64,000 nucleotides of DNA from Arthrobacter sp. B1I2 (GCF_030816485.1 NZ_JAUSYC010000001.1:682001-746000); one strand, 5' to 3'. Positions 26,789 through 35,914 are shown, numbered from the stretch's first letter. Translations and numbers: made by a program. Notes: generated by a model not told the origin, from the letters alone.

Positions 26789-27613
26789 TTAGATGAGGTC
26801 GGTGATGAAGCTTGCCGCCTTGGCGGCGGCGGCCGGGCGTTCGTCGTTGGTGACGTCCCGGGTTTCCAGTTCAAGTGAGAAGTGGCCCGCGTAACCGTCC
26901 GCGGCGAGCCGCTTCAGGCCACCGGCGAAGTCGGCGTCCCCGTTGCCGATGCTGAGGTTGATGTTCCCCGGCACGGCGTCGCGCAGGTGTACGTGGCTGA
27001 TTCGGCCGCGGTGCCGGTGGAGGTACGCCCGGATGTCCTCGCCGGACGCCACAATGTGGCTGAAGTCCATGACGATTCCGACGCCGGATCCGGCCAACCG
27101 GTCCGCCAGCAGTCCCGCGCGCTGCAGGTTCCAGCAGAACCGCAGAAAGTGCAGCGATTCCGTCCAGAGTTCGACGCCGAACTCCGCCGCCCGCTGACCG
27201 GCACCAATGAGCTGCGCGGCGATGAGGTCCAGGTCCTCCTCGACGCTCCGGACCGGGTTGTGGTCCAGGGCGCCGCAGGGCAGGACCAGGGCCTTGGCGC
27301 CGGTGTTGGCCGTGAGGGTGAGCAAGGCGTCCAGGTGGCGCTGCCTTGCTGCCTTGCCGTCGGCGTCGAGCACTGCGTTCAGGTCCCCAATGTCGCCGTT
27401 CACAGACCGGACGCGGAGGCCGGAGGCATCCACTTCGGCTGACACCGCAGCAACCGCGGCCGCATCGAGTTCGTAGGGAACGTGGTCGCACACACCGGGC
27501 AGTGCGCCCAGGTCGATCTCCTCGAAGCCCAGCCCCTTCATGGTGCGCAGGGCGCCGCCCAGGTCCTGGTGCCGGAAGCTGATGGATGAGCACCCGAGTC
27601 TGGAATGGAACAT
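26789..27613 (-). CDS. Sugar isomerase/epimerase, TIM-barrel (xylose isomerase-like)
   Basis: 274 residues of the AP-endonuclease-2/xylose-isomerase-like TIM-barrel family. The expected metal-site segments appear: LWTESLHFL, VMDFSHIVASGED, HVHLRDAVPG and FSLELET. Such enzymes bind a divalent metal and isomerise or epimerise free sugars or sugar acids. Start 27613 follows AGAGGA. It opens the operon with the SDR and is divergent from the MFS transporter. Three TGT-nn-ACA operators lie in the gap. D-apiose isomerase belongs to this fold class, so apiose or another branched or short sugar is a candidate. Confidence 0.82.
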   Translation of the reverse strand: MFHSRLGCSSISFRHQDLGGALRTMKGLGFEEIDLGALPGVCDHVPYELDAAAVAAVSAEVDASGLRVRSVNGDIGDLNAVLDADGKAARQRHLDALLTLTANTGAKALVLPCGALDHNPVRSVEEDLDLIAAQLIGAGQRAAEFGVELWTESLHFLRFCWNLQRAGLLADRLAGSGVGIVMDFSHIVASGEDIRAYLHRHRGRISHVHLRDAVPGNINLSIGNGDADFAGGLKRLAADGYAGHFSLELETRDVTNDERPAAAAKAASFITDLI

Positions 27614-27670
27614 CGTTGATCCTCTGGTTTGTGCCAAGCGGTAGTGATGGAGACCACAGTATCTGCGTCC

Positions 27671-27760
27671 ACTGTCAACAGTCAACTATGGAAGTCGACT
27701 GTTGACACTGAAGCATGATGGAGGTCACACTGGGTCGTATCAATTTGTTAACAGTCGACA
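27671..27760. promoter_or_regulatory. Three GntR-type operators in the divergent promoter
   Basis: Sites centred on TGT-nn-ACA occur at 27671-27682 (ACTGTCAACAGT), 27698-27707 (ACTGTTGACA) and 27746-27753 (TGTTAACA, inside TTTGTTAACAGTCGAC). The first two also form an inverted pair, TGTCAACAGTC and GACTGTTGACA. They lie between the isomerase and transporter operons. A matching 16-base palindrome lies before the GntR gene at 31194. Confidence 0.72.
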
Positions 27761-27800
27761 GCGGCGACTTCCTTCAGCCGCTCTTCGAAAGGGAACCACC

Positions 27801-29138
27801 ATGAGCAAAGATGCTCTGACCATGCGCGGTCCGGTCCACGGCACCAAGGACGCCAGGCGTGTTGCCATCGGATCCGGCGTGGGGGCCGTCATCGAGACCT
27901 ATGACTTCATCGGCTTCGGCACCGCTGCCGCACTGTACTTCGGCACCGCATTCTTCCCCGGGAGCGATCCTGTCACCGGCACCCTTGCCTCCTTCGCCAC
28001 CCTCGGCGTCGGTTTTGCGGCCCGTCCCCTGGGCGGCATCATCGGCGGCCACCTCGGTGACAAGGTGGGCCGCAAGCCCGTCCTGGTCGCCTCACTGATC
28101 CTGATGGGCCTGGCCACGTTCGCCATCGGCCTGCTCCCGACCTACGCGGCGGTGGGGCTGCTGGCCCCCGCACTGCTCGTCTTTGTCCGAATCGTCCAGG
28201 GCCTGGCCTTCGGCGCGGAATGGGGCGGTGCCATCCTGATGAGCTACGAGCACGCACCCTGGAAGACCAAGGGCAAGTACACCGGCATCGTCCAGGCCGG
28301 CTTCCCCGTGGGCCTGCTCCTGGCCAACCTGACCTTCCTGGCGAGCACCAGCCTCGGCGGCGAACTGGCCTGGCGCATCCCGTTCCTAGCAAGCATCGTC
28401 CTGGTGGTTGTCGGGCTGATCATCCGTTCCAAGGTCCCGGAGTCCCCCGTCTTCGACGAGGTCAAGGACAGCGGCACCATCGTCAAGTCGCCCATTGTCG
28501 AGGTCATCAGGACTGACTGGCGCAACATCGTCAAGGGCATCGGCCTGCGCATCGCCGAAACCGCCGGCTACGCCGTGTCCATCACCTACATGATTTCCTA
28601 CCTCAACAGCCAGCACCTGGCGGACAAGAGCCAGACCCTGGTCGCCCTCTGCATCGCCTCCGCTATCGGTATCTTTGCCACCCAGGCCTGGGCAGCCCTT
28701 ACCGACCGCATTGGCCGCCGTCCGCTGTACGTCTGGTCCACGGCCTTTGCCGCCCTGTTTGCGATCCCGATGTTCCTGCTGGTCAACACCGGCCTGTTCA
28801 TTGCCATCATCATCACCCTCGTAATCTCCTACGCGGTCTGCCAGAACTCCCTCGCCGGCGCCCAGGGCGCCTGGTTCCCCGAGCTCTTCCAGGCCAAGAC
28901 CCGCGCTTCCGGCGCCAGCCTGGCGTACCAGATCTCCGCCATGGTGTCCGGTTTCACCCCGTTCATCACCACCCTGCTGTTTGTCAGCTTCGGCTGGATG
29001 GGTCCGGCGTTGCTCTTCGGCACCTACGCCCTGATCGGACTCTGGGCCGCCATCGCCACCCGCGAAACCTGGGGCAAACGGGAGCGCGAGCTGGCTGACG
29101 AAGCCACCAAAAGCACCCCCAACACCGTCAACGCCTGA
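27801..29138 (+). CDS. MFS transporter, metabolite:H+ symporter family
   Basis: 445-residue membrane protein with twelve predicted helices. The N-terminal IGSGVGAVIETYDFIGFGTAAAL and the loop GGHLGDKVGRKPVL are typical of the MHS group, which moves sugar acids, shikimate, betaines or similar compounds with protons. Start 27801 follows GAAAGGGA. It is the first gene of an operon with the split transketolase and is divergent from the isomerase/SDR operon. The substrate is probably the molecule that all five genes degrade. Confidence 0.88.
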   Translation: MSKDALTMRGPVHGTKDARRVAIGSGVGAVIETYDFIGFGTAAALYFGTAFFPGSDPVTGTLASFATLGVGFAARPLGGIIGGHLGDKVGRKPVLVASLILMGLATFAIGLLPTYAAVGLLAPALLVFVRIVQGLAFGAEWGGAILMSYEHAPWKTKGKYTGIVQAGFPVGLLLANLTFLASTSLGGELAWRIPFLASIVLVVVGLIIRSKVPESPVFDEVKDSGTIVKSPIVEVIRTDWRNIVKGIGLRIAETAGYAVSITYMISYLNSQHLADKSQTLVALCIASAIGIFATQAWAALTDRIGRRPLYVWSTAFAALFAIPMFLLVNTGLFIAIIITLVISYAVCQNSLAGAQGAWFPELFQAKTRASGASLAYQISAMVSGFTPFITTLLFVSFGWMGPALLFGTYALIGLWAAIATRETWGKRERELADEATKSTPNTVNA

Positions 29139-29174
29139 ATGACCACCACGCGCCAAATGATCACGGAGCCAGTA

Positions 29175-30086
29175 ATGCCAACAGATACCGTCCAGGACCG
29201 TGCCCCACAGGGACCTAAACTGCAGACCGAAGTGACCCCGGGGCGGGTGGACAGGATCAGCGCCGCCGCCTACCGGATCCGGCACCACGCCCTGAACATG
29301 GGCGAGGTCCAGGGCCAGGGCTACGTGGGCCAGGCCCTCGGTGCCGCGGACATGCTCGCCACGGTCTACGGGGACCAGCTGAATTTCCGCGCCGGGGACC
29401 CGCACTGGGAGGCACGCGACCGGTTCCTGCTCTCCACCGGGCACTACGCAATCGGCCACTACGCTGCCCTCGCCGAGGCCGGGATTGTTCCGGTCGAGGA
29501 ACTGGAAACCTACGGCTCCGATGACTCCCGGCTGCCGATGTCCGGCATGTCCACCTACACGCCCGGCATGGAAATCTCCGGCGGTTCCCTGGGGCACGGC
29601 CTGACCATCGCCGTGGGCATGGCCCTGGGCCTGCGTTACCAGGGCTCAAGCGCCCGGGTGTTCAACTTCCTCTCCGATGGTGAGCTGGACGAGGGCTCCA
29701 CCTGGGAAGCGGCAATGGGGGCGCACCATCACCAGCTGGGCAACCTCACCGCCATGGTGGACATCAACGCCCTGCAGGCCGACGGCAAGACGGACACCGT
29801 GCTGCGCACCGAGCCGGTCACGGAAAAGTGGGAATCGTTCGGCTGGTACACCCAGCGGGTGGACGGCAACGACGTCGGCGCGCTGCTGACGGCGTTCGAC
29901 AACGCAGCCGCCCAGGCCGCCGCCGTCGGGCGTCCCTCCGTAATCCTGTGCGACACCAAGGTGGGCCGCGGGGTGCCGCTGCTGGAAGACCGCGAAAAGG
30001 CGCACTTCATGCGCATCGAAGAACACGAATGGCAGACCTGCCGCGAGCAGCTCACCGCCGGCTACGAAGGAAAGGCTTCAGCATGA
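29175..30086 (+). CDS. Transketolase, N-terminal subunit (TPP-binding)
   Basis: 303 residues equal to the thiamine-pyrophosphate half of transketolase. The TPP/Mg motif reads SDGELDEGSTWEAA followed by N, and the conserved STGHYAIGHYA and SLGHGLTIAVGMAL segments are present. Transketolase moves a two-carbon ketol unit between sugar phosphates. The start is uncertain: ATG 29175 has GGAG seven bases upstream, but ATG 29139 directly touches the transporter stop. It overlaps the C-terminal subunit gene by four bases, as expected for a two-chain enzyme. Confidence 0.9.
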   Translation: MPTDTVQDRAPQGPKLQTEVTPGRVDRISAAAYRIRHHALNMGEVQGQGYVGQALGAADMLATVYGDQLNFRAGDPHWEARDRFLLSTGHYAIGHYAALAEAGIVPVEELETYGSDDSRLPMSGMSTYTPGMEISGGSLGHGLTIAVGMALGLRYQGSSARVFNFLSDGELDEGSTWEAAMGAHHHQLGNLTAMVDINALQADGKTDTVLRTEPVTEKWESFGWYTQRVDGNDVGALLTAFDNAAAQAAAVGRPSVILCDTKVGRGVPLLEDREKAHFMRIEEHEWQTCREQLTAGYEGKASA

Positions 30087-31102
30087 GCACCACCACCGAG
30101 GCTCCCGACACGACCACAGCGGCCAAGCCCAAGCTGAAGACCTCCGCGATGATCGCCTCCTTCGCCGACCCCGGCCAGAAGACGTCCTCCGCACCGTTCG
30201 GGCACGCACTGGTCAAGGCCGCACAGGAGAATGACAAAATCGTCGGCCTCACCGCGGATCTGGGCAAGTACACGGACATGCACATCTTCGCCAAGGCCTT
30301 CCCGGAGCGGTTCTTCCAGATGGGCATGGCAGAGCAGCTGCTCTTCGGCGCCGCCGCCGGCCTGGCTGAGACCGGGCTGGTGCCGTTCGCCTCCACTTAT
30401 TCGGTGTTCGCCGCCCGCCGCGCCTACGACTTCCTCTGCCTGGACGCTGCCGAACCGAACCTGAACGTCAACATCGTGGGCGGCCTGCCCGGCCTGACCA
30501 CCGGGTACGGCCCCAGCCACCAGGCCACCGAGGACATGGCGATCTTCCGGGGCATGCCCAACCTGACCATCGTGGACCCCTGCGACTCGGTGGACATCGA
30601 GCAGGCAGTCCCCCAGCTTGCAGCTTCGGAGGGACCGACCTACCTGCGGCTGCTGCGCGGCAACGTGCCCACCGTGTTGGATGAGTACGGTTACACGTTC
30701 GAACTCGGCAAGGCCAAGGTCCTGCGCGGCGGCAACGACGTCGTGTTCATCTCCTCCGGCCTGATGACCATGCGTGCCCTGCAGGCAGCGAAGGCCCTCG
30801 CGGCACACAACGTGGACGTCGCCGTCGTGCACACCCCCACGATCAAGCCGTTCGACGCCGCAACCGTCCTCAAGGAAATCAACACGGACCGTCTGGCTGT
30901 CACCCTGGAAAACCACTCCGTGGTGGGCGGCCTGTTCGAAACCGTCGCGTCCGCCGTCGTCACCGCGGGCCTGGGCAAGCGCGTGGTGCCGGTCGCGCTC
31001 CCGGACCAGTTCCTGGACGCGGGCGCACTGCCCACCCTGCACGACCGCTACGGCCTGGCCGTGGACCGCATCGTGGCCAAGGTCCTGGCTGAGCTCGGCT
31101 AA
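30083..31102 (+). CDS. Transketolase, C-terminal subunit
   Basis: 339 residues. A pyrimidine-binding domain has the catalytic glutamate in MGMAEQLLFGAAAGLA, and a C-terminal domain covers about 210-335. Split transketolases of this kind act in apiose (AptAB), sulfoquinovose (SqwGH) and other specialised pathways, while primary carbon metabolism uses the one-chain enzyme. Its position behind an MFS transporter and beside an isomerase and SDR makes a dedicated catabolic role likely. The acceptor sugar cannot be read from sequence. Confidence 0.9.
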   Translation: MSTTTEAPDTTTAAKPKLKTSAMIASFADPGQKTSSAPFGHALVKAAQENDKIVGLTADLGKYTDMHIFAKAFPERFFQMGMAEQLLFGAAAGLAETGLVPFASTYSVFAARRAYDFLCLDAAEPNLNVNIVGGLPGLTTGYGPSHQATEDMAIFRGMPNLTIVDPCDSVDIEQAVPQLAASEGPTYLRLLRGNVPTVLDEYGYTFELGKAKVLRGGNDVVFISSGLMTMRALQAAKALAAHNVDVAVVHTPTIKPFDAATVLKEINTDRLAVTLENHSVVGGLFETVASAVVTAGLGKRVVPVALPDQFLDAGALPTLHDRYGLAVDRIVAKVLAELG

Positions 31103-31133
31103 GACCTGCAGCCCGGGCATCAGGACATTCCGG

Positions 31134-31169
31134 AAAGCACGGCACCGGTCCCGGCCGGTGCCGTGCTTT
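31134..31169 (+). terminator. Terminator hairpin after the transketolase operon
   Basis: A perfect 15-bp stem, 31134-31148 with 31155-31169, has a 6-base loop and ends in TTT. It lies 31 bases past the stop and before the operator of the GntR gene. It should separate the two transcripts. Confidence 0.75.
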
Positions 31170-31193
31170 CTGCCGTACTATCGAAACTACTTC

Positions 31194-31209
31194 CGACTGT
31201 AAACAGTCG
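31194..31209. promoter_or_regulatory. GntR autoregulatory operator
   Basis: CGACTGTAAACAGTCG has perfect 7-base arms around AA and lies 25 bases upstream of the GntR start. It shares the CTGT-nn-ACAG core with the sites at 27671 and 27698. This makes self-control and control of the divergent promoter by this regulator likely. Confidence 0.75.
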
Positions 31210-31234
31210 ACTTATGACATTGAGGACAGAAGCC

Positions 31235-31894
31235 ATGGCCGGACTGACCGCCCCGCTGCTGGGACTGGAAAAGAAGAGCCTGCGCGAGCAGGCGCTCTCG
31301 GCGCTGAGGACCGCCATCACCAGTGGCGAGCTGGAGCCCGGCCGGCACCTGGTGGAGACAGAACTTTCCGAAATGCTGCAGATCAGCCGGGGCACCCTTC
31401 GGGAAGCCCTCCGCCAGCTGGAGCAGGAGGGGCTACTGTCCGCAGGGCCGCGCGGCCGGCTGTCGGTCCGGCACCTGGACGAAAAGGACATCCGGGACAT
31501 CTACGCCGTCCGCGCCGCTTTGGAATCCCTTGCCGCCCGGACCTTGTGCGAACTGCCGGACCGGCAGCACGTCACCGAATCCCTGCACAAAGCCATCGAC
31601 GCCATGGCGGCGGCAGCCAGCGGAAGCCTCGAGGAACGGATCGAGTCCGACCTTGAGTTCCACCGCACACTCTGCCGGCTCACCGGCAACGAAACGCTGC
31701 TCCATTCCTGGGAATCACTGGAGGGCTCCATCCGCATGTCCATCATGTTCGCCGGCCTTCAAAAAGGTGTCAGCAACATGAGCGTGGACCGCCACAAGGA
31801 CATCGTGGCAGCCATCGACACCGGGGATGCCACCCTGGCCCGCAAGACCATCCTGGAACACATGGCTACCGCTGCCGCGAACCTGGTGGCTTAG
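31235..31894 (+). CDS. GntR regulator, FadR subfamily (FCD domain)
   Basis: 219 residues. A winged helix-turn-helix at about 15-75 has the recognition pattern ISRGTLREALRQLEQEGLL. An FCD domain at about 90-215 includes DLEFHRTLCRLTGNE and the late histidine in DRHKDIV. I chose ATG 31235; starts at 31214 or 31163 would place the operator in or against the coding region. It probably represses the 26-31 kb catabolic unit and senses a sugar-acid-type inducer. Confidence 0.87.
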   Translation: MAGLTAPLLGLEKKSLREQALSALRTAITSGELEPGRHLVETELSEMLQISRGTLREALRQLEQEGLLSAGPRGRLSVRHLDEKDIRDIYAVRAALESLAARTLCELPDRQHVTESLHKAIDAMAAAASGSLEERIESDLEFHRTLCRLTGNETLLHSWESLEGSIRMSIMFAGLQKGVSNMSVDRHKDIVAAIDTGDATLARKTILEHMATAAANLVA

Positions 31895-31951
31895 TCCCCT
31901 TTCAGGGGCACGTTCGGGAATCCCAGCTCCCTCCCGCCCGTTAACCTACTG

Positions 31952-31968
31952 CGCGGTAAATAACCGCG
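31952..31968. promoter_or_regulatory. Palindrome before the beta-helix gene
   Basis: CGCGGT (31952-31957) and ACCGCG (31963-31968) form perfect arms around a 5-base AT spacer, and copies of GTTAAC lie on both sides. It ends 18 bases before the start codon, so it could be an operator or a leader hairpin. No regulator is assigned. Confidence 0.35.
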
Positions 31969-31986
31969 GCGTTAACGAGGGATGGT

Positions 31987-32436
31987 ATGACCGCAAAGTT
32001 TGTGTCAGTTGAGGACGACGCCGGCAAGGTCACCCGGTACGCCCGCCACGACAACGGCGGCGGACTCATCGCACCCGGCGCCCACGTGGCGGACAGCGCC
32101 AGGATCGGCCCCATGACCTATGTGGAGCACGGCGCCGAGGTGGGTGCGGGCTGCCGGATTGGGCACGGCAGCTGGATCGACCGGGACGCAGTCATCGGTG
32201 ACCGGACGGTCATCGGGGACGGCGTACGGATCGGCCGGGGCACCGTCATCGGCAACCGGGTGAACATCGGCAGCCACTCGCGCATCGGCTCCAGCGTCCT
32301 GATCGAGCACGGCGTCCACCTGGATACCGACAGCACGGTTCCCGACGGCAGCGAGGTCCTCGCCGGGGCGCACTCCCGCCTCGCACCGGCAAGGCACCGG
32401 ACGCACCGCAAAACCAGGGGCGGAATGGCGGCGTAA
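31987..32436 (+). CDS. Left-handed beta-helix (hexapeptide repeat) protein
   Basis: 149 residues. From about residue 28 to 125 the sequence repeats in sixes with I/V at fixed positions, for example ARIGPM, CRIGHG, AVIGDR, VRIGRG, VNIGSH. This pattern forms the left-handed beta-helix of the acyltransferase and nucleotidyl-transferase LbetaH class. No separate catalytic or nucleotide-binding domain is present, and the helix histidines are few. A basic C-terminal tail follows. It could be a small scaffold or acyltransferase remnant. It lies between a GntR gene and a convergent LacI gene. Confidence 0.72.
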   Translation: MTAKFVSVEDDAGKVTRYARHDNGGGLIAPGAHVADSARIGPMTYVEHGAEVGAGCRIGHGSWIDRDAVIGDRTVIGDGVRIGRGTVIGNRVNIGSHSRIGSSVLIEHGVHLDTDSTVPDGSEVLAGAHSRLAPARHRTHRKTRGGMAA

Positions 32437-32461
32437 GCCGGCAGGAAACGCTGTCGGCTTA
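32434..32461. terminator. Convergent-gene hairpin
   Basis: TAAGCCGGCAG (32434-32444) pairs with CTGTCGGCTTA (32451-32461), with one G-U on the plus-strand RNA and a 6-base loop. It includes the stop codon of the beta-helix gene and ends five bases from the LacI stop. Confidence 0.6.
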
Positions 32462-32465
32462 GGGG

Positions 32466-33518
32466 TCAGGAAGCTGCGCTCCCGCGTACCACCAGTTCGG
32501 CCGGATAGATTACCGGGTCCAGCCGTTGATCGGGGTTCTCGATGGCGCGGATCAAGAGCTGTCCCGCTGCCACCGCCATGTCAACCATCGGATGGGCGAC
32601 CGTGGTCAGTCCCAGGCCGTCGGCAGCGAGGATGGAATGGTTGTCGAAGCCAACAACGGCCACGTCGTCAGGCACACGCCGGCCCATGCTCCGCACGGCG
32701 TCCACCACGCCCAGCGCCATGAGGTCCGAGGCGGCGAAAATGCCGTCCAGCCCGGGCGATTGGGTGAGGAGGCTCTTTGCGGCGCCGGCACCGCCCGCCG
32801 TCGTGAAGTCGCCGTGGATGACCGGGCCGGGCTGCAGCCCGGCCTCACTGAGCCCACGCATCCATCCTTCCAGGCGGTCGACGGCGGCTGTCATGTCAGT
32901 GGGACCGGCAACAGTTCCCAGCCTGGTACGTCCCATTTGGGCCAGGTGCCGCGCAGCCAAGCGGCCACCCTCAAAGTTGTCCAGGTCGACAAAGGGCAGC
33001 CCTGAGGCCGTGTCCCATGGCCTGCCTATAAAGACTGTTGGCAGTCCTGTTTCCCCCAAGGTCTCCACCCAATCGTCTGCACGGTGGTGTGATACCACGA
33101 TTGCCCCGTCCACGTGGCCACCGCGCAGGTACCGGAGGGTCCGCGCGGAGTCGTCCCCCGCCCGGGACATCAACAGCACGAGCTGCATGTCGGTATTGCG
33201 AAGTGCTTCATTAACGCCCGTGATCACGGCGGCGAAGTATGGATCCATCATGACCCGCGCATCCGGTTCCGGAATGACCAGCGCAACCGATGCCGTGCGA
33301 CGGGTCACCAGGCTGCGTGCGGCACGGTTGGGCGTGTAGCCCAGGGTAATGATCGCGGCATCGACGGCGGCCTGGGCTTCCGGGCTGACCTTCGATCCGC
33401 CGTTGATGGCCCGTGAGGCAGTGGAGCGGGACACCCCGGCAGCCGAGGCCAGATCCTCCAGCGTCGGACTTGGCCGCCCCGCCCTGGCAAGGGCGGGGCG
33501 GGTAGTCTTTTCGTTCAT
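32466..33518 (-). CDS. LacI-family regulator, CebR-like
   Basis: 350 residues. The N-terminal helix-turn-helix and hinge (TLEDLASAAGVSRSTASRAI, then GYTPNRAARSLVTRRT) are followed by a periplasmic-binding-protein-like sugar sensor. In Streptomyces the homolog CebR binds the TGGGAGCGCTCCCA palindrome and is released by cellobiose. Three near-perfect copies of that palindrome lie at 38302-38427 in front of this operon, which makes the CebR assignment strong. The gene is the last of the ceb-like operon and overlaps the frameshifted glucosidase by one base. Confidence 0.8.
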   Translation of the reverse strand: MNEKTTRPALARAGRPSPTLEDLASAAGVSRSTASRAINGGSKVSPEAQAAVDAAIITLGYTPNRAARSLVTRRTASVALVIPEPDARVMMDPYFAAVITGVNEALRNTDMQLVLLMSRAGDDSARTLRYLRGGHVDGAIVVSHHRADDWVETLGETGLPTVFIGRPWDTASGLPFVDLDNFEGGRLAARHLAQMGRTRLGTVAGPTDMTAAVDRLEGWMRGLSEAGLQPGPVIHGDFTTAGGAGAAKSLLTQSPGLDGIFAASDLMALGVVDAVRSMGRRVPDDVAVVGFDNHSILAADGLGLTTVAHPMVDMAVAAGQLLIRAIENPDQRLDPVIYPAELVVRGSAAS

Positions 33519-35003
33519 TACACAGACAATACGACACCCCGTCCAGAAGATGGCATGTGGAGGCCGGCAGTGGTCAAGGCGTTAGCAGCGGCCACCTCGC
33601 TGTACCACAGAGCGCTTGCTTTCGGTATCCTCTCCTGGGTTTGATAGTCCACCCTGACCAGACCAAAACGCTGGTGGTATCCAAAGGACCACTCGAAATT
33701 GTCCATGAGGGACCAGGCCAGGTAACCGCGGACATCCACACCGTCAGCAATGGCAGCGTGGACAGCCTCCAGGTGGGCGGAGAAAAACGAGAGCCGGTCC
33801 TGGTCGTCAACGAAGCCGGATGCGTCCGGGACATCATCGTATGCAGCACCGTTTTCGGTGATGTAGACCGGGATTTCCGCCGGACCGGTGTACTCGGCCT
33901 GCAGCCTGTTAAGAAGTCGCCGCAGCCCCTCCGGCTGGACTTCCCACCCCATGCCGGTGACAGGTAGCCCCCGGGGGACGGAGCGCGCGCCATCTGCGGC
34001 GACAAAGGGGGAAGACGTCGGGCGGAGCGCCTGCCCCGCGGCCGCCCCCGGCACCTCCTCCCCACCCTCGGATGGGGCTTGGGGATCCTTCGTCACGGAT
34101 TCTCCGTGGTAGTAGTTGACGCCGAGCAGATCCAGGGGCCCCGAAATGATGTCCAGGTCGCCCTCCCGTACAAAATCAACCAGCCCCAAGTGCGCAACAT
34201 CCGCCAGGAGGTCGACCGGGTACTCCCCCTTGAACAGCGGATCCAGGAAGATGCGGTTGAACTGCCCATCCATCCGCCTGGCGGCGTCACAGTCACCTTC
34301 GCTGTCCGGATCCCGGGGATCCGCCACGGTCAGGTTCAAAGTGATGCCCAGGGCGGCGTCCTCATCCAGAGTGCGCACTTCCCGGGTCGCGAGTCCGTGG
34401 CCGAGCAGAAGATGGTGGGCCGCGGCCAGCGCGGACCGGGGTTCCTGCCGGCCCGGCGCGTGGACGCCGGCCGCGTAGCCAAGGAATGCCGACGCACCAG
34501 GGTTCGTTCAGGGTGGTCCAGAACCGGACCCGGTCGCCCAAGGCGTTATGCATAACCGCCGCATATTCGGCGAAGCGGTAGGCGGTTTCCCGGTTCGCCC
34601 AGCCGCCCTTGTCCTCCAGCGCCTGCGGCAGGTCCCAGTGGTACAAGGTCAACCAGGGCGTGATGCCGGCCGTGAGCAGCTCATCCACCAAGCGGGAGTA
34701 GAAAGCGATGCCTTCGGGGTTGGGCGTCACACCGTCAGGCATGCACCGGGCCCACGACGTGGAGAAGCGGTAGGCCTGCATGTTCAACTGGCCCATGAGC
34801 GCTACGTCCTGCCGGTAGCGCCGGTAATGGTCGCAGGCCGCGTCTCCGTTATGCCCGTCCGCCACGGCTCCGGGAATACGGGCGAAGGTATCCCAAATCG
34901 AGTCCTGCCTCCCGTCCGCGTGGGTGGCGCCTTCGATCTGATAGGCAGCCGTGGCGGCACCCCAGAGAAAATCCTGGGGAAACGAAAGTGGGGTGAAACT
35001 CAT
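33518..35003 (-). pseudogene. bglC: GH1 beta-glucosidase (bglC-like), single-base frameshift
   Basis: The N-terminal reading frame begins [18 protein letters not shown] and reaches TLNEPWC, including the acid/base E167. It then loses frame. The other frame continues with [14 protein letters not shown] to the end and carries the nucleophile in YITENG. Removing one C at 34493 (the GACGCA run) restores one protein of about 494 residues, close to the family length. Without repair the cell would make only the first 213-residue piece, with no activity. Its start overlaps the permease stop (ATGA). Confidence 0.85.
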
Positions 35004-35914
35004 CCTTTTACTGCTCCTTGCATGATTCCTGATACGAGTTGCCGGCCTGCCGCAATGAACAGGAGCAAGAGAGGGACGGTAGCGAGAACAGCGCCGGCCA
35101 GGACCACCGAGTAGTCAACAAAGTGGGCAGCCTGGAGCAACTGCAGTGCCACCGGAAGGGTGGGGTTTGAGGGGTCGAGGACGATGAAGGGCCAGAAGAA
35201 GTTTGTCCAGGTGGCCACGAACGTGAACAGGGCAAGCATTGCCGCTGCAGGCCGGGCGGCCGGGAATCCGACGTGCCAGAACGCCTGGATCATCGACGCG
35301 CCGTCCATCCGGACCGCCTCAATAAGCTCGTCCGGCAGGGCGTCCCGAAGGTACTGCGTCATCCAGAACACTCCGAAGGCCGTGACAAGGCCCGGGATGA
35401 TCACGGCCCACAGCGAACCTGTCCATCCGAGCTTCGACATCACGATGAACAGCGGGACAACACCCAGCTGGGTGGGAACTGCCATCGTGGCGATAACGAA
35501 GATCAGCAGCGCCTTGCTACCCCGGAAGCGGAGCTTGGCGAAAGCGAATCCGGCCAGGGTGGAGAATACGACGACGGACGCGGCAGTCACGCCGGAGACG
35601 ATGAGGCTGTTGCCCATGGCTTTCCAGAACGGGATGCTGTCGAGGACCTTTGCGGCGTTGGCGGGGAAGTTTCCGCCGGGGAGCAGCGGGATGCCGCGGC
35701 TGAGTACCGTGTTGTCGTGGCTGCCCACCAGGAAGGACCAGTACAGCGGAAAAATCGAGGCGAGAAGCACAGCGCCCAGGAAACCATAGGTGAGGAAGCC
35801 GGGCCGACGTGCACCGCCAAACCCTGCTTTGGGTTTCCCGCCGGCGTTTCGCCGGGCCGCCGCCCTGGCGGCTCCCTTGCCGGCAGTCTGTTCAGTCATG
35901 GGAATGGAGCTCAC
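35000..35914 (-). CDS. cebG: Cellobiose/beta-glucoside ABC permease (CebG-like)
   Basis: 304-residue MalG-type permease with a polar Lys/Ala-rich N-terminus, about six helices and the EAA-type loop [21 protein letters not shown] chose GTG 35914, which has GGGAGG six bases upstream and overlaps the CebF-like stop as GTGA; an internal ATG at 35899 is less well supported. It works with the other permease and binding protein to import cello-oligosaccharides or related beta-glucosides. Confidence 0.85.
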   Translation of the reverse strand: MSSIPMTEQTAGKGAARAAARRNAGGKPKAGFGGARRPGFLTYGFLGAVLLASIFPLYWSFLVGSHDNTVLSRGIPLLPGGNFPANAAKVLDSIPFWKAMGNSLIVSGVTAASVVVFSTLAGFAFAKLRFRGSKALLIFVIATMAVPTQLGVVPLFIVMSKLGWTGSLWAVIIPGLVTAFGVFWMTQYLRDALPDELIEAVRMDGASMIQAFWHVGFPAARPAAAMLALFTFVATWTNFFWPFIVLDPSNPTLPVALQLLQAAHFVDYSVVLAGAVLATVPLLLLFIAAGRQLVSGIMQGAVKG

